This document shows positions 1 to 6,410 of a DNA stretch of 8,190 nt, piece by piece. Positions within the stretch are counted from its first letter, which is position 1. Each line of letters opens with the position of its first letter. Origin of the DNA: JAENZQ01 sp964553505 (GTDB lineage: Bacteria; Bacillota; Clostridia; Peptostreptococcales; JAAYPU01); NCBI GenBank assembly GCA_964553505.1, contig CAZKKX010000112.1, positions 1-8,190 of the forward strand, read 5' to 3'. The position numbers and the translations under genes are program-made. The notes below the pieces were generated by a model. That model was not told the DNA's origin. It worked only from the letters and a program-made list of their open reading frames with translations, and searched no databases.

Positions 1-1
1 A

Positions 2-115
2 AATATAAATCCTTTGAGAGTTTGGGTAAGAAGGTTCTTTTGCAAGGCGATAAACGGAATTATTTTTACTGCTCTTGATCTTTGTACAGAATATTATAAA
101 ATGTACAATGTATAA
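2..115 (+). CDS. Possible 3' end of an unidentified upstream gene
   Basis: The frame beginning at base 2 stays open for 37 codons and ends at TAA 113-115, 19 bases before the endonuclease start. No family is recognisable. A second frame (from base 1) is also open, to TGA 76-78, so an open frame here is weak evidence in AT-rich DNA. If real, this gene would read into the restriction gene in the same direction. Otherwise bases 1-134 are intergenic and carry only the operator-like repeat and promoter described separately. Confidence 0.2.
   Translation, partial: NINPLRVWVRRFFCKAINGIIFTALDLCTEYYKMYNV
82..109 (+). promoter_or_regulatory. Candidate promoter/operator of the restriction endonuclease gene
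   Basis: TTGTACA (82-88) and TGTACAA (102-108) form a perfect 7-bp inverted repeat with a 13-base AT-rich spacer. The same bases can be read as a -35 (TTGTAC, 82-87) and a -10 (TACAAT, 104-109) separated by 16 bases, which would place the transcript start about 20 bases before the ATG. An overlap of operator-like dyad and promoter hexamers is typical of a repressible promoter. No regulator gene is visible, and both hexamers are imperfect. TATTAT/TATAAA at 92-100 is an alternative -10. Confidence 0.4.
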
Positions 116-134
116 GATTACTGGAGGTAATATA

Positions 135-737
135 ATGGAAGATTTTAAGATAACCAAATCAAAGATTAAATCTATAAAGAGTTCAACACTAAAAGATTTC
201 CCGCTTTATACTACATATTTAATTAACAAAATTTCGGAAACTGCACAAGCTACGCGTGAAAACGTAGTAGGTCAACTTTCTGAAGAGTTTCCCTTATTTA
301 TAAAAGAATGTAATGAAAACAAATATGATGTTTCTTTAGATAATTGGAAATCCTACCATAAGCAAAAATATCCCAATGCGATAACAGATGCTAAAGATAA
401 GATTAAAGTGATGCTTGAAAACTTTAAGAATGCAATTAATAAAATTGATGATGATTTAATCGAGAGATGGGTTGAAGACCTTGTATATGAAAAAACCTTT
501 ATTGGAATGAATGTTGAACAGATTATTAGTGAATATCTCATATCCAAAGGACATAAAATCAGGAAAGCAACGCCTCAGGAAGAAAGTCAAAATATAGATA
601 TATATATTGATGGAAATCCTTATCAAATTAAACCGGAAGGATATGATAGAACTGTAATTAAATCACGGATACAGGTGCCTGTTTTGATTTACTCTAAAGA
701 CAATAATGAAAATATAATTGTAAAAGTTAAGAGATAG
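135..737 (+). CDS. MjaI-family type II restriction endonuclease (probable CTAG specificity)
   Basis: This 200-residue protein resembles the MjaI restriction endonuclease family and would cut unmodified foreign DNA in the cytoplasm. Seen in the sequence: a conserved central helix region (about 83-120, with ITDAKDKIKVMLENF and RWVEDLV), then a PD-(D/E)xK-like core with Asp155, followed by Gln164-Ile-Lys166 in the segment NIDIYIDGNPYQIKP. An upstream Glu in a helix (about 128-133) may also contribute. The start at 135 is chosen because GGAGG (123-127) lies 7 bases before it; the longer open frame from a TTG at 75 has no such signal. Its tail-to-tail partner is an N4-cytosine methyltransferase of the kind that pairs with MjaI-type enzymes. 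Family assignment is from recognised motifs and context; CTAG specificity is inferred from characterised relatives. Confidence 0.82.
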   Translation: MEDFKITKSKIKSIKSSTLKDFPLYTTYLINKISETAQATRENVVGQLSEEFPLFIKECNENKYDVSLDNWKSYHKQKYPNAITDAKDKIKVMLENFKNAINKIDDDLIERWVEDLVYEKTFIGMNVEQIISEYLISKGHKIRKATPQEESQNIDIYIDGNPYQIKPEGYDRTVIKSRIQVPVLIYSKDNNENIIVKVKR

Positions 738-756
738 AATCTTTATTCTATCTCTT
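729..756. terminator. Bidirectional hairpin shared by the ends of both restriction-modification genes
   Basis: AAGAGATAGAAT (729-740) and ATTCTATCTCTT (745-756) form a perfect 12-bp stem around a 4-base loop CTTT (741-744). The stop codons of the endonuclease (735-737) and the methyltransferase (743-745, complement) both lie inside it. The symmetric position between convergent genes suggests a two-way terminator or end stabiliser. The stem is AT-rich and neither side has a long T tract, so termination may be incomplete. Confidence 0.6.
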
Positions 757-1783
757 TATATATTGCTATTATTTTTTCATCTTCGATTATAATATCATCA
801 AGGATATCCAATTTTATTTTTGTTTCTTGCTTTGTTATGACTTTATTTTTTAGAAAATCATTATAATACTTGGGTTGTTTTTTATGCTCATAATTATCTA
901 TGAATTGACAATGGTCTTCTAATCTTTTGAGGATATATTGATTTAACCGGTCTTTTGAACTACTAATGTTTTTATTAACGATAGGTATTAAATCATTATT
1001 TAACTCAATTCCAATGCTATTTCTGTTAGATGCTAATGCGGCCAATGTAGTTGTTCCTATTCCCAAAAAAGGATCTAAAATAGTATCTCCTTTTATAGAA
1101 TACATATTGATAAGTCTGTATGGAATTTCAAAAGGAAAAGCAGCACTTCTTTCTCTTGATTTTGAATTTATTATTCTCTGATTTGTTCCTTTTACATCCC
1201 AAATATCTGAGAACCATTTATTTCTTTCTTCCCAAAAAAAAGCACTGTTCATCCTTAATTCTTTTTCTTGGAGTGACTTGAATTCTCTTTTTCCGCCTTT
1301 TCTGAATATTAGTATAAATTCATTTTCCAGTGTTACATATGCACCTGCAGGGAGCATTCCGGATCCCATAAATTTGTTTGGTGCATTTGTTTGTTTTCGC
1401 CAATAAATAGTTGGCAAAGGTTGAAATCCCAGACTTAACATTTTGTTAATTATTCGAGAATGATTAAAATAGATCATAAAATTTTTATTGATGGTTCTGG
1501 TTGCGTCGCCAATATTTATACATATGAATCTATTATTTTTGACAACTCTATATATTTCTTCCCAAATAATATCAAGCTCACGATGCATTAATTCAAAAGC
1601 ATTTTGCCCATCTCCTTCTGATAGGTGTTTGGTAATCTGCGGATTTAAGTGTTTATATAACTCATCCCACATTTCAATCATTGGATAAGGAGGTGAAGTT
1701 ACAACTAAGTCAATGGAGTTATCATTAATATGATGCATATTCTGAGCATTATAATTATAGATTTGATGTATTGATTGATTCAT
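743..1783 (-). CDS. DNA (cytosine-N4) methyltransferase, M.MthZI/M.MjaI type, probable CTAG specificity
   Basis: This 346-residue AdoMet-dependent modification enzyme protects host DNA from the partner nuclease. The catalytic motif IV, TSPPYPMIEMWD, is at residues 29-40; SPPY is the usual form in N4-cytosine enzymes. The AdoMet-binding motif I, DPFLGIGTTT, comes late (237-246), preceded by AAFPFEIP (214-221) and followed by GIELN (258-262). Motif IV before motif I is the beta-class order, so the region between them (about 100-210) should hold target recognition. The start at 1783 has AAGGAG 8 bases upstream; the frame is open to 1825 without a better signal. About 75 residues follow the AdoMet motifs. 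PMIEMWD directly after the catalytic motif matches my memory of CTAG methyltransferases; an exact specificity call needs alignment. Confidence 0.88.
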   Translation of the reverse strand: MNQSIHQIYNYNAQNMHHINDNSIDLVVTSPPYPMIEMWDELYKHLNPQITKHLSEGDGQNAFELMHRELDIIWEEIYRVVKNNRFICINIGDATRTINKNFMIYFNHSRIINKMLSLGFQPLPTIYWRKQTNAPNKFMGSGMLPAGAYVTLENEFILIFRKGGKREFKSLQEKELRMNSAFFWEERNKWFSDIWDVKGTNQRIINSKSRERSAAFPFEIPYRLINMYSIKGDTILDPFLGIGTTTLAALASNRNSIGIELNNDLIPIVNKNISSSKDRLNQYILKRLEDHCQFIDNYEHKKQPKYYNDFLKNKVITKQETKIKLDILDDIIIEDEKIIAIYKEIE

Positions 1784-1804
1784 TAGATCAACTCCTTCAT
1801 TAAA

Positions 1805-1841
1805 ATTATAACTTATAAAATACAATTTGTCTAGTATTATA
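1805..1841 (-). promoter_or_regulatory. Methyltransferase promoter containing the window's only CTAG site
   Basis: Read on the minus strand, TAGACA (1828-1833) and a perfect TATAAT (1805-1810) are separated by 17 bases, giving a leader of only about 16 bases that starts near the ribosome binding site. The single CTAG (1831-1834) overlaps the upstream half of this -35. A second perfect TATAAT (1836-1841) lies just upstream and would put CTAG at its start point, but its -35 is weak. In both readings the recognition site is in the core promoter. Confidence 0.6.
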
Positions 1842-1924
1842 AAATAATTATTAAGTTGATTTGCACCTTGTTTACTGAAACATAAAAAAAGACGTATAAA
1901 AGAATTTCAATGTAATTATAAATA

Positions 1925-1964
1925 AGATAGTCACGAGCACCCTGAAAAGTAATCATGACTATCT
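1925..1964. terminator. Hairpin between the TRAP operon and the methyltransferase gene
   Basis: AGATAGTCA (1925-1933) and TGACTATCT (1956-1964) are perfect 9-bp inverted arms around a 22-base loop that is richer in G+C than its surroundings. It begins about 35 bases after the dctM stop on the minus strand and may end the TRAP transcript, although the large loop and lack of a run of T make it an untypical intrinsic terminator. A 14-bp perfect palindrome TTAATATATATTAA (1968-1981) sits beside it. Bases 1842-1924 hold nothing else I can assign. Confidence 0.35.
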
Positions 1965-1999
1965 ATTTTAATATATATTAAGAGAGAGAGGATCAATTC

Positions 2000-3277
2000 T
2001 TATAATCCCATCAAGTTCGGAAGCCAGAGGGAAATTTGAGGAATAAAGGTAATCATCAACAAAGCGATCAGCATGGCAAATATAAAAGGCAATACCTTGT
2101 AAGCAATTTCTTTTAGAGGAACTTTTGAGATATTGCAGGCAACGTACAAGTCAATTCCCACCGGGGGGGTTGCCAATCCTATAGCCAAATTTACTGTCAT
2201 AAATACTCCAAATAATACGGGATCTATGCCAATGCTTAATACTACGGGTAACAATACAGGAACAAGGATATAATATGCTGATATTGCATCAATAAAACAT
2301 CCGGCTATAAGGAAAATAAAGTTCATCAATAACAATAATCCTATCTTACTGGTTGTTAGGTTCATAAGTGTTGCGGCCATGGAAGAGGCTATTTGACCTG
2401 TTGTCAGAACCCATGCAAAAACACTGGCATTTGCAATGATAAACATAACGGTTGCTGATGAAACTGAGGCATCTATCAATAATTTATAAAGATCTTTTAT
2501 TTTTATTTCTCGGTAAATGAAAATCCCTACAAATAATCCATAAACAACAGCAATGCCTGCTGCTTCAGTCGGAGTTACAAAACCACCATAGATTCCACCA
2601 AGGATGATAACAGGTGTTAACAATCCCCAGGCTGCGTCTATGAAAGCTTTGCCCTTTTCCTTCCAAGATGCACGTTCTCTCTTTTTTATATTAGGATTTT
2701 TCCTGATAAAAAACAAACTGGCAATTATGAGTGATATGCCCATTAAAATTCCGGGTATTATTCCTGCAATAAATAATCTCCCAATTGATACTTCTGCTAA
2801 AACACCATACACAACAAATGCAATGCTTGGTGGAATAACAATTCCAATTCCGCCTGATGAAGCCATCAATGCTGATGCCATTCCTTTATCGTATCCTTCA
2901 TGTACCATGGCAGGAATTAATATTGCCCCTAAAGCTGCCACCGTAGCAGGGCCTGAACCTGAAATCGCTGCAAAGAAACAAGCTACAATTACCGTAACAA
3001 GTGCGAGCCCTCCTGTTAAATGTCCCACACATACATTGGCAAATTGAATCAGTCGTTTAGAAATACCTGCTTTTTCCATAATTACCCCAGCCAGAATGAA
3101 AAAAGGAATAGCAAGTAAACTAAATTTTCCAATGGCTGCATACATCATGGTAGGAAAAATAATTAATGGGAAATCAAACAGTACAATTGTAATGATTGCC
3201 GATAGTCCTAATGAAATGGATATGGGTATATTGAGAAAAATAAAAATTGCAAACAATCCAAATAAAATAAAACCCAT
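2000..3277 (-). CDS. dctM: TRAP transporter large permease subunit (DctM family)
   Basis: This 425-residue integral membrane protein is the main ion-coupled translocation subunit of a TRAP importer, and its length is normal for the family. Hydrophobic segments run through most of the chain. Family signatures visible are ISGSGPATVAALG (105-117), GIVIPPS (145-151), TPTEAA (235-240) and GLATPPVG (367-374), the last followed by the C-terminal CNISKVPLKEI segment. The ATG at 3277 shares its A with the TAA of the preceding dctQ (TAATG), and AAGGAGG (3284-3290) lies inside the end of dctQ, so translation of the two membrane subunits is probably coupled. The substrate cannot be read from this subunit. 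It is the last gene of the operon. Confidence 0.95.
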   Translation of the reverse strand: MGFILFGLFAIFIFLNIPISISLGLSAIITIVLFDFPLIIFPTMMYAAIGKFSLLAIPFFILAGVIMEKAGISKRLIQFANVCVGHLTGGLALVTVIVACFFAAISGSGPATVAALGAILIPAMVHEGYDKGMASALMASSGGIGIVIPPSIAFVVYGVLAEVSIGRLFIAGIIPGILMGISLIIASLFFIRKNPNIKKRERASWKEKGKAFIDAAWGLLTPVIILGGIYGGFVTPTEAAGIAVVYGLFVGIFIYREIKIKDLYKLLIDASVSSATVMFIIANASVFAWVLTTGQIASSMAATLMNLTTSKIGLLLLMNFIFLIAGCFIDAISAYYILVPVLLPVVLSIGIDPVLFGVFMTVNLAIGLATPPVGIDLYVACNISKVPLKEIAYKVLPFIFAMLIALLMITFIPQISLWLPNLMGL

Positions 3278-3750
3278 TATTTTCCTCCTTCCTTTAATTC
3301 AACGAGTTGTCTGTATCCGGTTTCAATAATTCTAATAATGACCAATAATGCACCGCATGGGATAGCTAAGCTTAAAATGGGTTCAGGTAATTCCATTACC
3401 GCAGTTTTTACGCTGAATTTAATTTGATTTTGAATCATGGCCATTCCAAACTTTGATAATATTGCCATCAATATAATAGTTGCCGCTGTAGCAATTATCA
3501 CAACATATTTTTGAAATTTATGTGGGAATAAATCTGTAAGTGCGCTTAACCCAAGATGTGCTTTAAGTTTAAAAGCAAGGGCGGAGGCTAACATTGTATT
3601 CCATAAAAACATCAGTATTAATAATTCTTCAGTAAAAGATATGGATGCATGGATAAAATATCTGGAAATAACATTAAGGAAGTTTATTATTACCATTATA
3701 AACAAAGAAATTGCCAGTAAAAATTCTTCTAATTTATTATAAAAAATCAT
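3277..3750 (-). CDS. dctQ: TRAP transporter small permease subunit (DctQ family)
   Basis: This 157-residue membrane protein has four predicted transmembrane segments (about 8-27, 42-63, 84-106 and 126-147), the normal DctQ layout. Conserved features include NVISRYF in the first third, FTEELL followed by a Trp (FLWN), AHLGL near residue 65, and the last segment with IPCGALLVIIR. It forms the membrane complex with DctM. The start at 3750 is preferred over the GTG at 3780 because AAAAGGAGG (3760-3768) lies 9 bases before the ATG. Its stop overlaps the dctM start. A strong hairpin lies upstream, between it and dctP. Confidence 0.93.
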   Translation of the reverse strand: MIFYNKLEEFLLAISLFIMVIINFLNVISRYFIHASISFTEELLILMFLWNTMLASALAFKLKAHLGLSALTDLFPHKFQKYVVIIATAATIILMAILSKFGMAMIQNQIKFSVKTAVMELPEPILSLAIPCGALLVIIRIIETGYRQLVELKEGGK

Positions 3751-3775
3751 CAACTTATACCTCCTTTTAAAGAGC

Positions 3776-3804
3776 AGCACTACAAAGTGTTAATTTGTAG
3801 TGCT
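3776..3804 (-). promoter_or_regulatory. Intercistronic hairpin between dctP and dctQ
   Basis: AGCACTACAAA (3776-3786) and TTTGTAGTGCT (3794-3804) form a perfect 11-bp stem with a 7-base loop. On the transcript it lies after the dctP stop and just before the dctQ ribosome binding site. It has only a short T-containing stretch after it, so it would act as a leaky terminator or as a block to 3' decay of the dctP message. Either would give more receptor than permease. Function is inferred from position and structure. Confidence 0.6.
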
Positions 3805-3848
3805 TTAACGGTATATTAAATGACCTACAAAAAGAGTCATCTTAATGT

Positions 3849-4877
3849 TTACTGCTTTTGATACCCAAATGCTTCCATCAATTCTAATCCTAAAATTTCT
3901 TCCCAATGTTCATATAGTGGTACCATCGCTTCTTGAAATACGTCTATTTGCTCAGGTGTTAATTCATTGACCTGCATTGTTGTATTTAACTCGGCTATTT
4001 TTTCTTCATTACTGATTCTGGCTACTTCTTTTTGGTATGCCATTGCTTCAATTCCTGCTTCCTCGAAAATTATTTTATCTTCTTCGCTTAATGTATCCCA
4101 CAAATTTGTACTAACACTTAAAAGAAGAGCATCATATACATAATTTGTTAGGGTTAAATACTCCTGAACTTCGTCCAGTTTAGATGAGGAAATAATATCC
4201 ACAGGATTTTCTTGGCCGTCGATTGTGCCTTGCTGCAGTGCGGTGAATACTTCGGCAAAATTCATGGATGTAGGATCCGCACCAAGCAAATCAAATAAAT
4301 CAAGGAACATTTTTATTCCCGGAACGCGTATTTTCATGTTTTGCAAATCAGACGGTTTTTCTATTGGTCTGACATTATTGGTTATCTGTCTATAACCGGA
4401 TTCCCCTAACGCCAAGGGCACTACTCCATTTTCTCTTGCAATTTCAAAAATTAATTCACCGCCGTGTCCTTCTATAGCAGCATCTGCTTCTTCATATGTA
4501 GGAATCATCCAAGGCATATTAACTGCGGTAAATCTTTCATCGACTACTGTATATATAATGGTTGAATGAATATCTACATCCGTAACACCGGTTTGTACAT
4601 TTTCTATGCCTTTTGTCTGGTTTCCACCCGATAACTGTTCATTAGGATAAATGTCTATTATATACCTACCGTTTGTCCTTTCTTCAATTAAGTCTTTATA
4701 TTTCTTTGCACCTTGATACCAGCTTGAAGTTTCGCTAATGGTAATATTCATTTTAAGGGTTTTAGGTTTGACCGCTTCCTCATCACCACCTGCGGCCGGT
4801 TCATTTCCTCCGCCGCACGCCGTAAGTGAAAACACCAAAGCTACTATTAAAGAAATAGTCAATACTTTTTTTAACAT
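3849..4877 (-). CDS. dctP: TRAP transporter solute-binding protein (DctP family, lipoprotein)
   Basis: This 342-residue extracytoplasmic receptor captures substrate and delivers it to DctQM. The N-terminus has a basic start (MLKK), a hydrophobic stretch and the lipobox LTAC with Cys21, so it should be lipid-anchored, as expected in a Gram-positive cell. A GGGNEPAAGG linker follows. DctP landmarks are GYRQITNN (161-168), LQNMKIRVPG with the conserved carboxylate-binding Arg at 184, and FTALQQGTIDGQENP (211-225). These favour a small carboxylate as ligand; which one cannot be told from the sequence. AGGAGG (4885-4890) lies 7 bases before the ATG. It is the first gene of the operon, separated from the dehydrogenase operon by a 279-base leader. 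Confidence 0.95.
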   Translation of the reverse strand: MLKKVLTISLIVALVFSLTACGGGNEPAAGGDEEAVKPKTLKMNITISETSSWYQGAKKYKDLIEERTNGRYIIDIYPNEQLSGGNQTKGIENVQTGVTDVDIHSTIIYTVVDERFTAVNMPWMIPTYEEADAAIEGHGGELIFEIARENGVVPLALGESGYRQITNNVRPIEKPSDLQNMKIRVPGIKMFLDLFDLLGADPTSMNFAEVFTALQQGTIDGQENPVDIISSSKLDEVQEYLTLTNYVYDALLLSVSTNLWDTLSEEDKIIFEEAGIEAMAYQKEVARISNEEKIAELNTTMQVNELTPEQIDVFQEAMVPLYEHWEEILGLELMEAFGYQKQ

Positions 4878-4908
4878 AAATCTTCCTCCTCGTTAAGGTA
4901 TAAATATC

Positions 4909-4941
4909 ATTATATTTGACTTACTTGACAGAAAAACTGTC
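4909..4941 (-). promoter_or_regulatory. Candidate proximal dctP promoter with operator-like dyad
   Basis: On the minus strand a perfect TATAAT (4909-4914) lies about 30 bases before the dctP start codon. The -35 position (about 4932-4937, GTTTTT) is poor and falls inside the inverted repeat GACAG-AAAAA-CTGTC (4927-4941), followed by the palindrome CGTACG (4941-4946). A strong -10 with the -35 region replaced by a dyad suggests binding of a regulator. No regulator is identified, and a short hairpin function is also possible. Confidence 0.35.
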
Positions 4942-5058
4942 GTACGGTTAAATAAATAGAATAATCCCTCCCTCCTTTAATTATCTTAGTGTCTTTATTC
5001 ATAAACAAAGAGATAACCGTTATACTAAATAACATCAATATGTATTAAATATAAATAT

Positions 5059-5087
5059 AATATAATTTACATTTAAGACATATTCAA
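5059..5087 (-). promoter_or_regulatory. Candidate distal dctP promoter
   Basis: On the minus strand TTGAAT (5082-5087) and TATATT (5059-5064) are spaced by 17 bases, which would give a leader of roughly 175 bases before dctP. The surroundings are so AT-rich that chance matches are likely. The leader also contains a purine run AAAGGAGGGAGGG (4966-4978) with no usable start codon after it. Confidence 0.3.
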
Positions 5088-5113
5088 CCATAAATATACA
5101 AATTAATAGCAAT

Positions 5114-5143
5114 TTTACATTATATTGTCGATATGGATGTAAA
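5114..5143 (-). terminator. Weak dyad downstream of the dehydrogenase operon
   Basis: TTTACAT (5114-5120) and ATGTAAA (5137-5143) pair as 7-bp arms, with an inner ATAT/ATAT pair around TGTCG. It begins 14 bases after the SDR stop codon on the minus strand, where a transcript end is expected. There is no clear T tract, so it may end transcription only partly, and the TRAP genes may be partly cotranscribed with the operon above. Confidence 0.3.
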
Positions 5144-5156
5144 TAGTGCTCATTTT

Positions 5157-5906
5157 TTAATCCAGAATTGCACCCCCATCTACATCTGTGATTTCACCTG
5201 AAATATGACCGGCAAATTCGGATGTAAGAAACAACACAGTATTTGCAATATCGGTTGGTTTTGCAAATTTTTTTAAAGGTATATTATTTAGCAATTTTTT
5301 TCTTACATCATCTTTTAGTTCCTTTATCATTTCTGTATCTGTAGGACCCGGACAAACTGCATTTACATTAATTCCATATGGACCTCCTTCTCTTGCTAAT
5401 CCTTTCGTAAGTCCAATAACACCTGCTTTTGAAGCACCGTAAATAGAATTTCCAAAAAAGCCCCCTCCTTTTTTCCCGGCTATAGATGCAATATTTAAAA
5501 TTTTACCGTATTTTTGATGGATCATTATTGGAAAAATTTCATGGCATGTGTAAAATACGCCTCTGAGATTAACATTCATAACCTGATCCCAATCTTTATC
5601 AGTAATGTCGGTAAAGGGCCTTGTGTTTACGATACCTGCACAGTTTACCAATATATCTATTCTGCCGTAATTATCGATAACATTTTTAACATTTTTTCTA
5701 ACACTTTCTCTTCTGGTAACATCTGTTAAATATGCATGGCTCTTAGTTCCATAAGAACATATATCGCAACTTGTTTTTTCGGCTCCTGTAAGATTTATAT
5801 CAAAAATATTTACTATTCCCTGTGCACGTCCAAACATTAAAGCTGTTTCTTTTCCTATTCCCCGGCTGCCACCAGTAATTATAATCACTTTATTTGTAAA
5901 GTCCAT
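5157..5906 (-). CDS. Short-chain dehydrogenase/reductase, FabG-like, NAD-type
   Basis: This 249-residue classical SDR interconverts an alcohol and a ketone with a nicotinamide cofactor in the cytoplasm. Seen: the cofactor motif TGGSRGIG (11-18), NCAG (88-91), NVN (111-113), the catalytic Ser141, and Tyr156 with Lys160 in YGASK, then PGPTDT (186-191). Asp37 at the end of the second strand (IFDINL) favours NAD over NADP. The start at 5906 is preferred over the open extension to 5975, because it gives the usual SDR N-terminus and has GAGGTG (5912-5917) 5 bases upstream. The extension would overlap the preceding gene by 59 bases. The E2/E3 operon context suggests oxidation or reduction of that pathway's hydroxy/oxo substrate rather than fatty acid synthesis; the substrate is unknown. 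Confidence 0.9.
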   Translation of the reverse strand: MDFTNKVIIITGGSRGIGKETALMFGRAQGIVNIFDINLTGAEKTSCDICSYGTKSHAYLTDVTRRESVRKNVKNVIDNYGRIDILVNCAGIVNTRPFTDITDKDWDQVMNVNLRGVFYTCHEIFPIMIHQKYGKILNIASIAGKKGGGFFGNSIYGASKAGVIGLTKGLAREGGPYGINVNAVCPGPTDTEMIKELKDDVRKKLLNNIPLKKFAKPTDIANTVLFLTSEFAGHISGEITDVDGGAILD

Positions 5907-5916
5907 ATGTACACCT

Positions 5917-6351
5917 CTATTCGGCGGTATATCTGAATAATACAAATCCTGTTTCATCATCAAATTTCCTAACAATAGAAGGTGAATTACAACCCATTAT
6001 TAAAAATTCGACAGTTGCTAAAACGGTATTTCCGTTTTCAAAGAAATGACCTCCGCAAATATTTCTTTTTTTGTCACCCAGTGTGCCATGAAGATGAATA
6101 CTGATTTTACCATTTTCCTGCCCAATTGTTCCTTGGGAATTAATTAATTCTATAGGACCTTCAACAATGACAGGTTGAGAGTATCGAACTACTTCCATAT
6201 CATCGATATCATTTGTTGCATAAACATATGATGCTTTTTTAAGACTTCCGATACAACTGATAATTTGACCGTATTGAACATTGTTTTGTATACATACCGA
6301 TTTGAGTCCCTGAATCAAATCGGTATTTGGGAGCAGTCTGCCGGTTATCAT
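5917..6351 (-). CDS. PCC/DUF296-domain protein; true start may lie upstream
   Basis: From the first canonical ATG this is a 144-residue single-domain protein of the PCC (plants-and-prokaryotes conserved, DUF296) family. Landmarks are GRLLPNTDL (4-12), ISCIGSLKKA (31-40), IELINSQGTI (67-76), the HLHGTL segment with His86 and His88, GGHFF with His102, and a C-terminal FDDETGF. The three histidines are conserved in bacterial members and are proposed metal ligands. The biochemical role of stand-alone members is not established; plant relatives are fused to AT-hooks, but none is present here. The ATG at 6351 has no ribosome binding site, whereas AGGAGG (6405-6410) lies 8 bases before an in-frame ATC (6394-6396). 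The real protein may therefore be about 159 residues. It ends 10 bases before the SDR gene. Confidence 0.85.
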   Translation of the reverse strand: MITGRLLPNTDLIQGLKSVCIQNNVQYGQIISCIGSLKKASYVYATNDIDDMEVVRYSQPVIVEGPIELINSQGTIGQENGKISIHLHGTLGDKKRNICGGHFFENGNTVLATVEFLIMGCNSPSIVRKFDDETGFVLFRYTAE

Positions 6352-6404
6352 AATATTGTCAGAAACTTTTTCGATTTCAAATTTTTCAATACTGATTTTT
6401 ATTA

Positions 6405-6410
6405 CCTCCT
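6405..6410 (-). promoter_or_regulatory. Ribosome binding site pointing to a non-canonical start codon
   Basis: AGGAGG on the minus strand is followed after 8 bases by ATC (6394-6396), in frame with the DUF296 protein. The frame is open from that ATC through to the ATG at 6351, and back to an in-frame stop at 6421-6423, with no ATG, GTG or TTG anywhere between. It is 53 bases from the ATG, too far to serve it directly. Confidence 0.55.

Noticed and set aside
966..1688. Plus-strand open frames opposite the methyltransferase gene (966-1181 and 1488-1688)
   Set aside because: Antisense shadows of a gene with full methyltransferase motifs; no initiation signals.
1925..1964. Possible insertion sequence end or transposase relic at the 1925-1964 inverted repeat
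   Set aside because: No transposase frame, no second copy and no target duplication can be seen in the window, so a mobile element is not supported.
2604..3047. A 147-codon plus-strand open frame opposite dctM
   Set aside because: It mirrors the codon pattern of dctM on the other strand, lacks a ribosome binding site and shows no family features.
4910..5002. A 30-codon minus-strand frame starting with ATG at 5002 in the dctP leader
   Set aside because: No ribosome binding site before the ATG, its end falls inside the candidate -10 box, and the peptide resembles nothing known.
6348..6389. A 13-codon TTG-started leader peptide whose TGA overlaps the ATG at 6351 of the DUF296 gene, allowing translational coupling
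   Set aside because: The TTG is 15 bases from AGGAGG, too far for normal initiation, and the in-frame extension explains the ribosome binding site better. It remains the main alternative to the ATC start.
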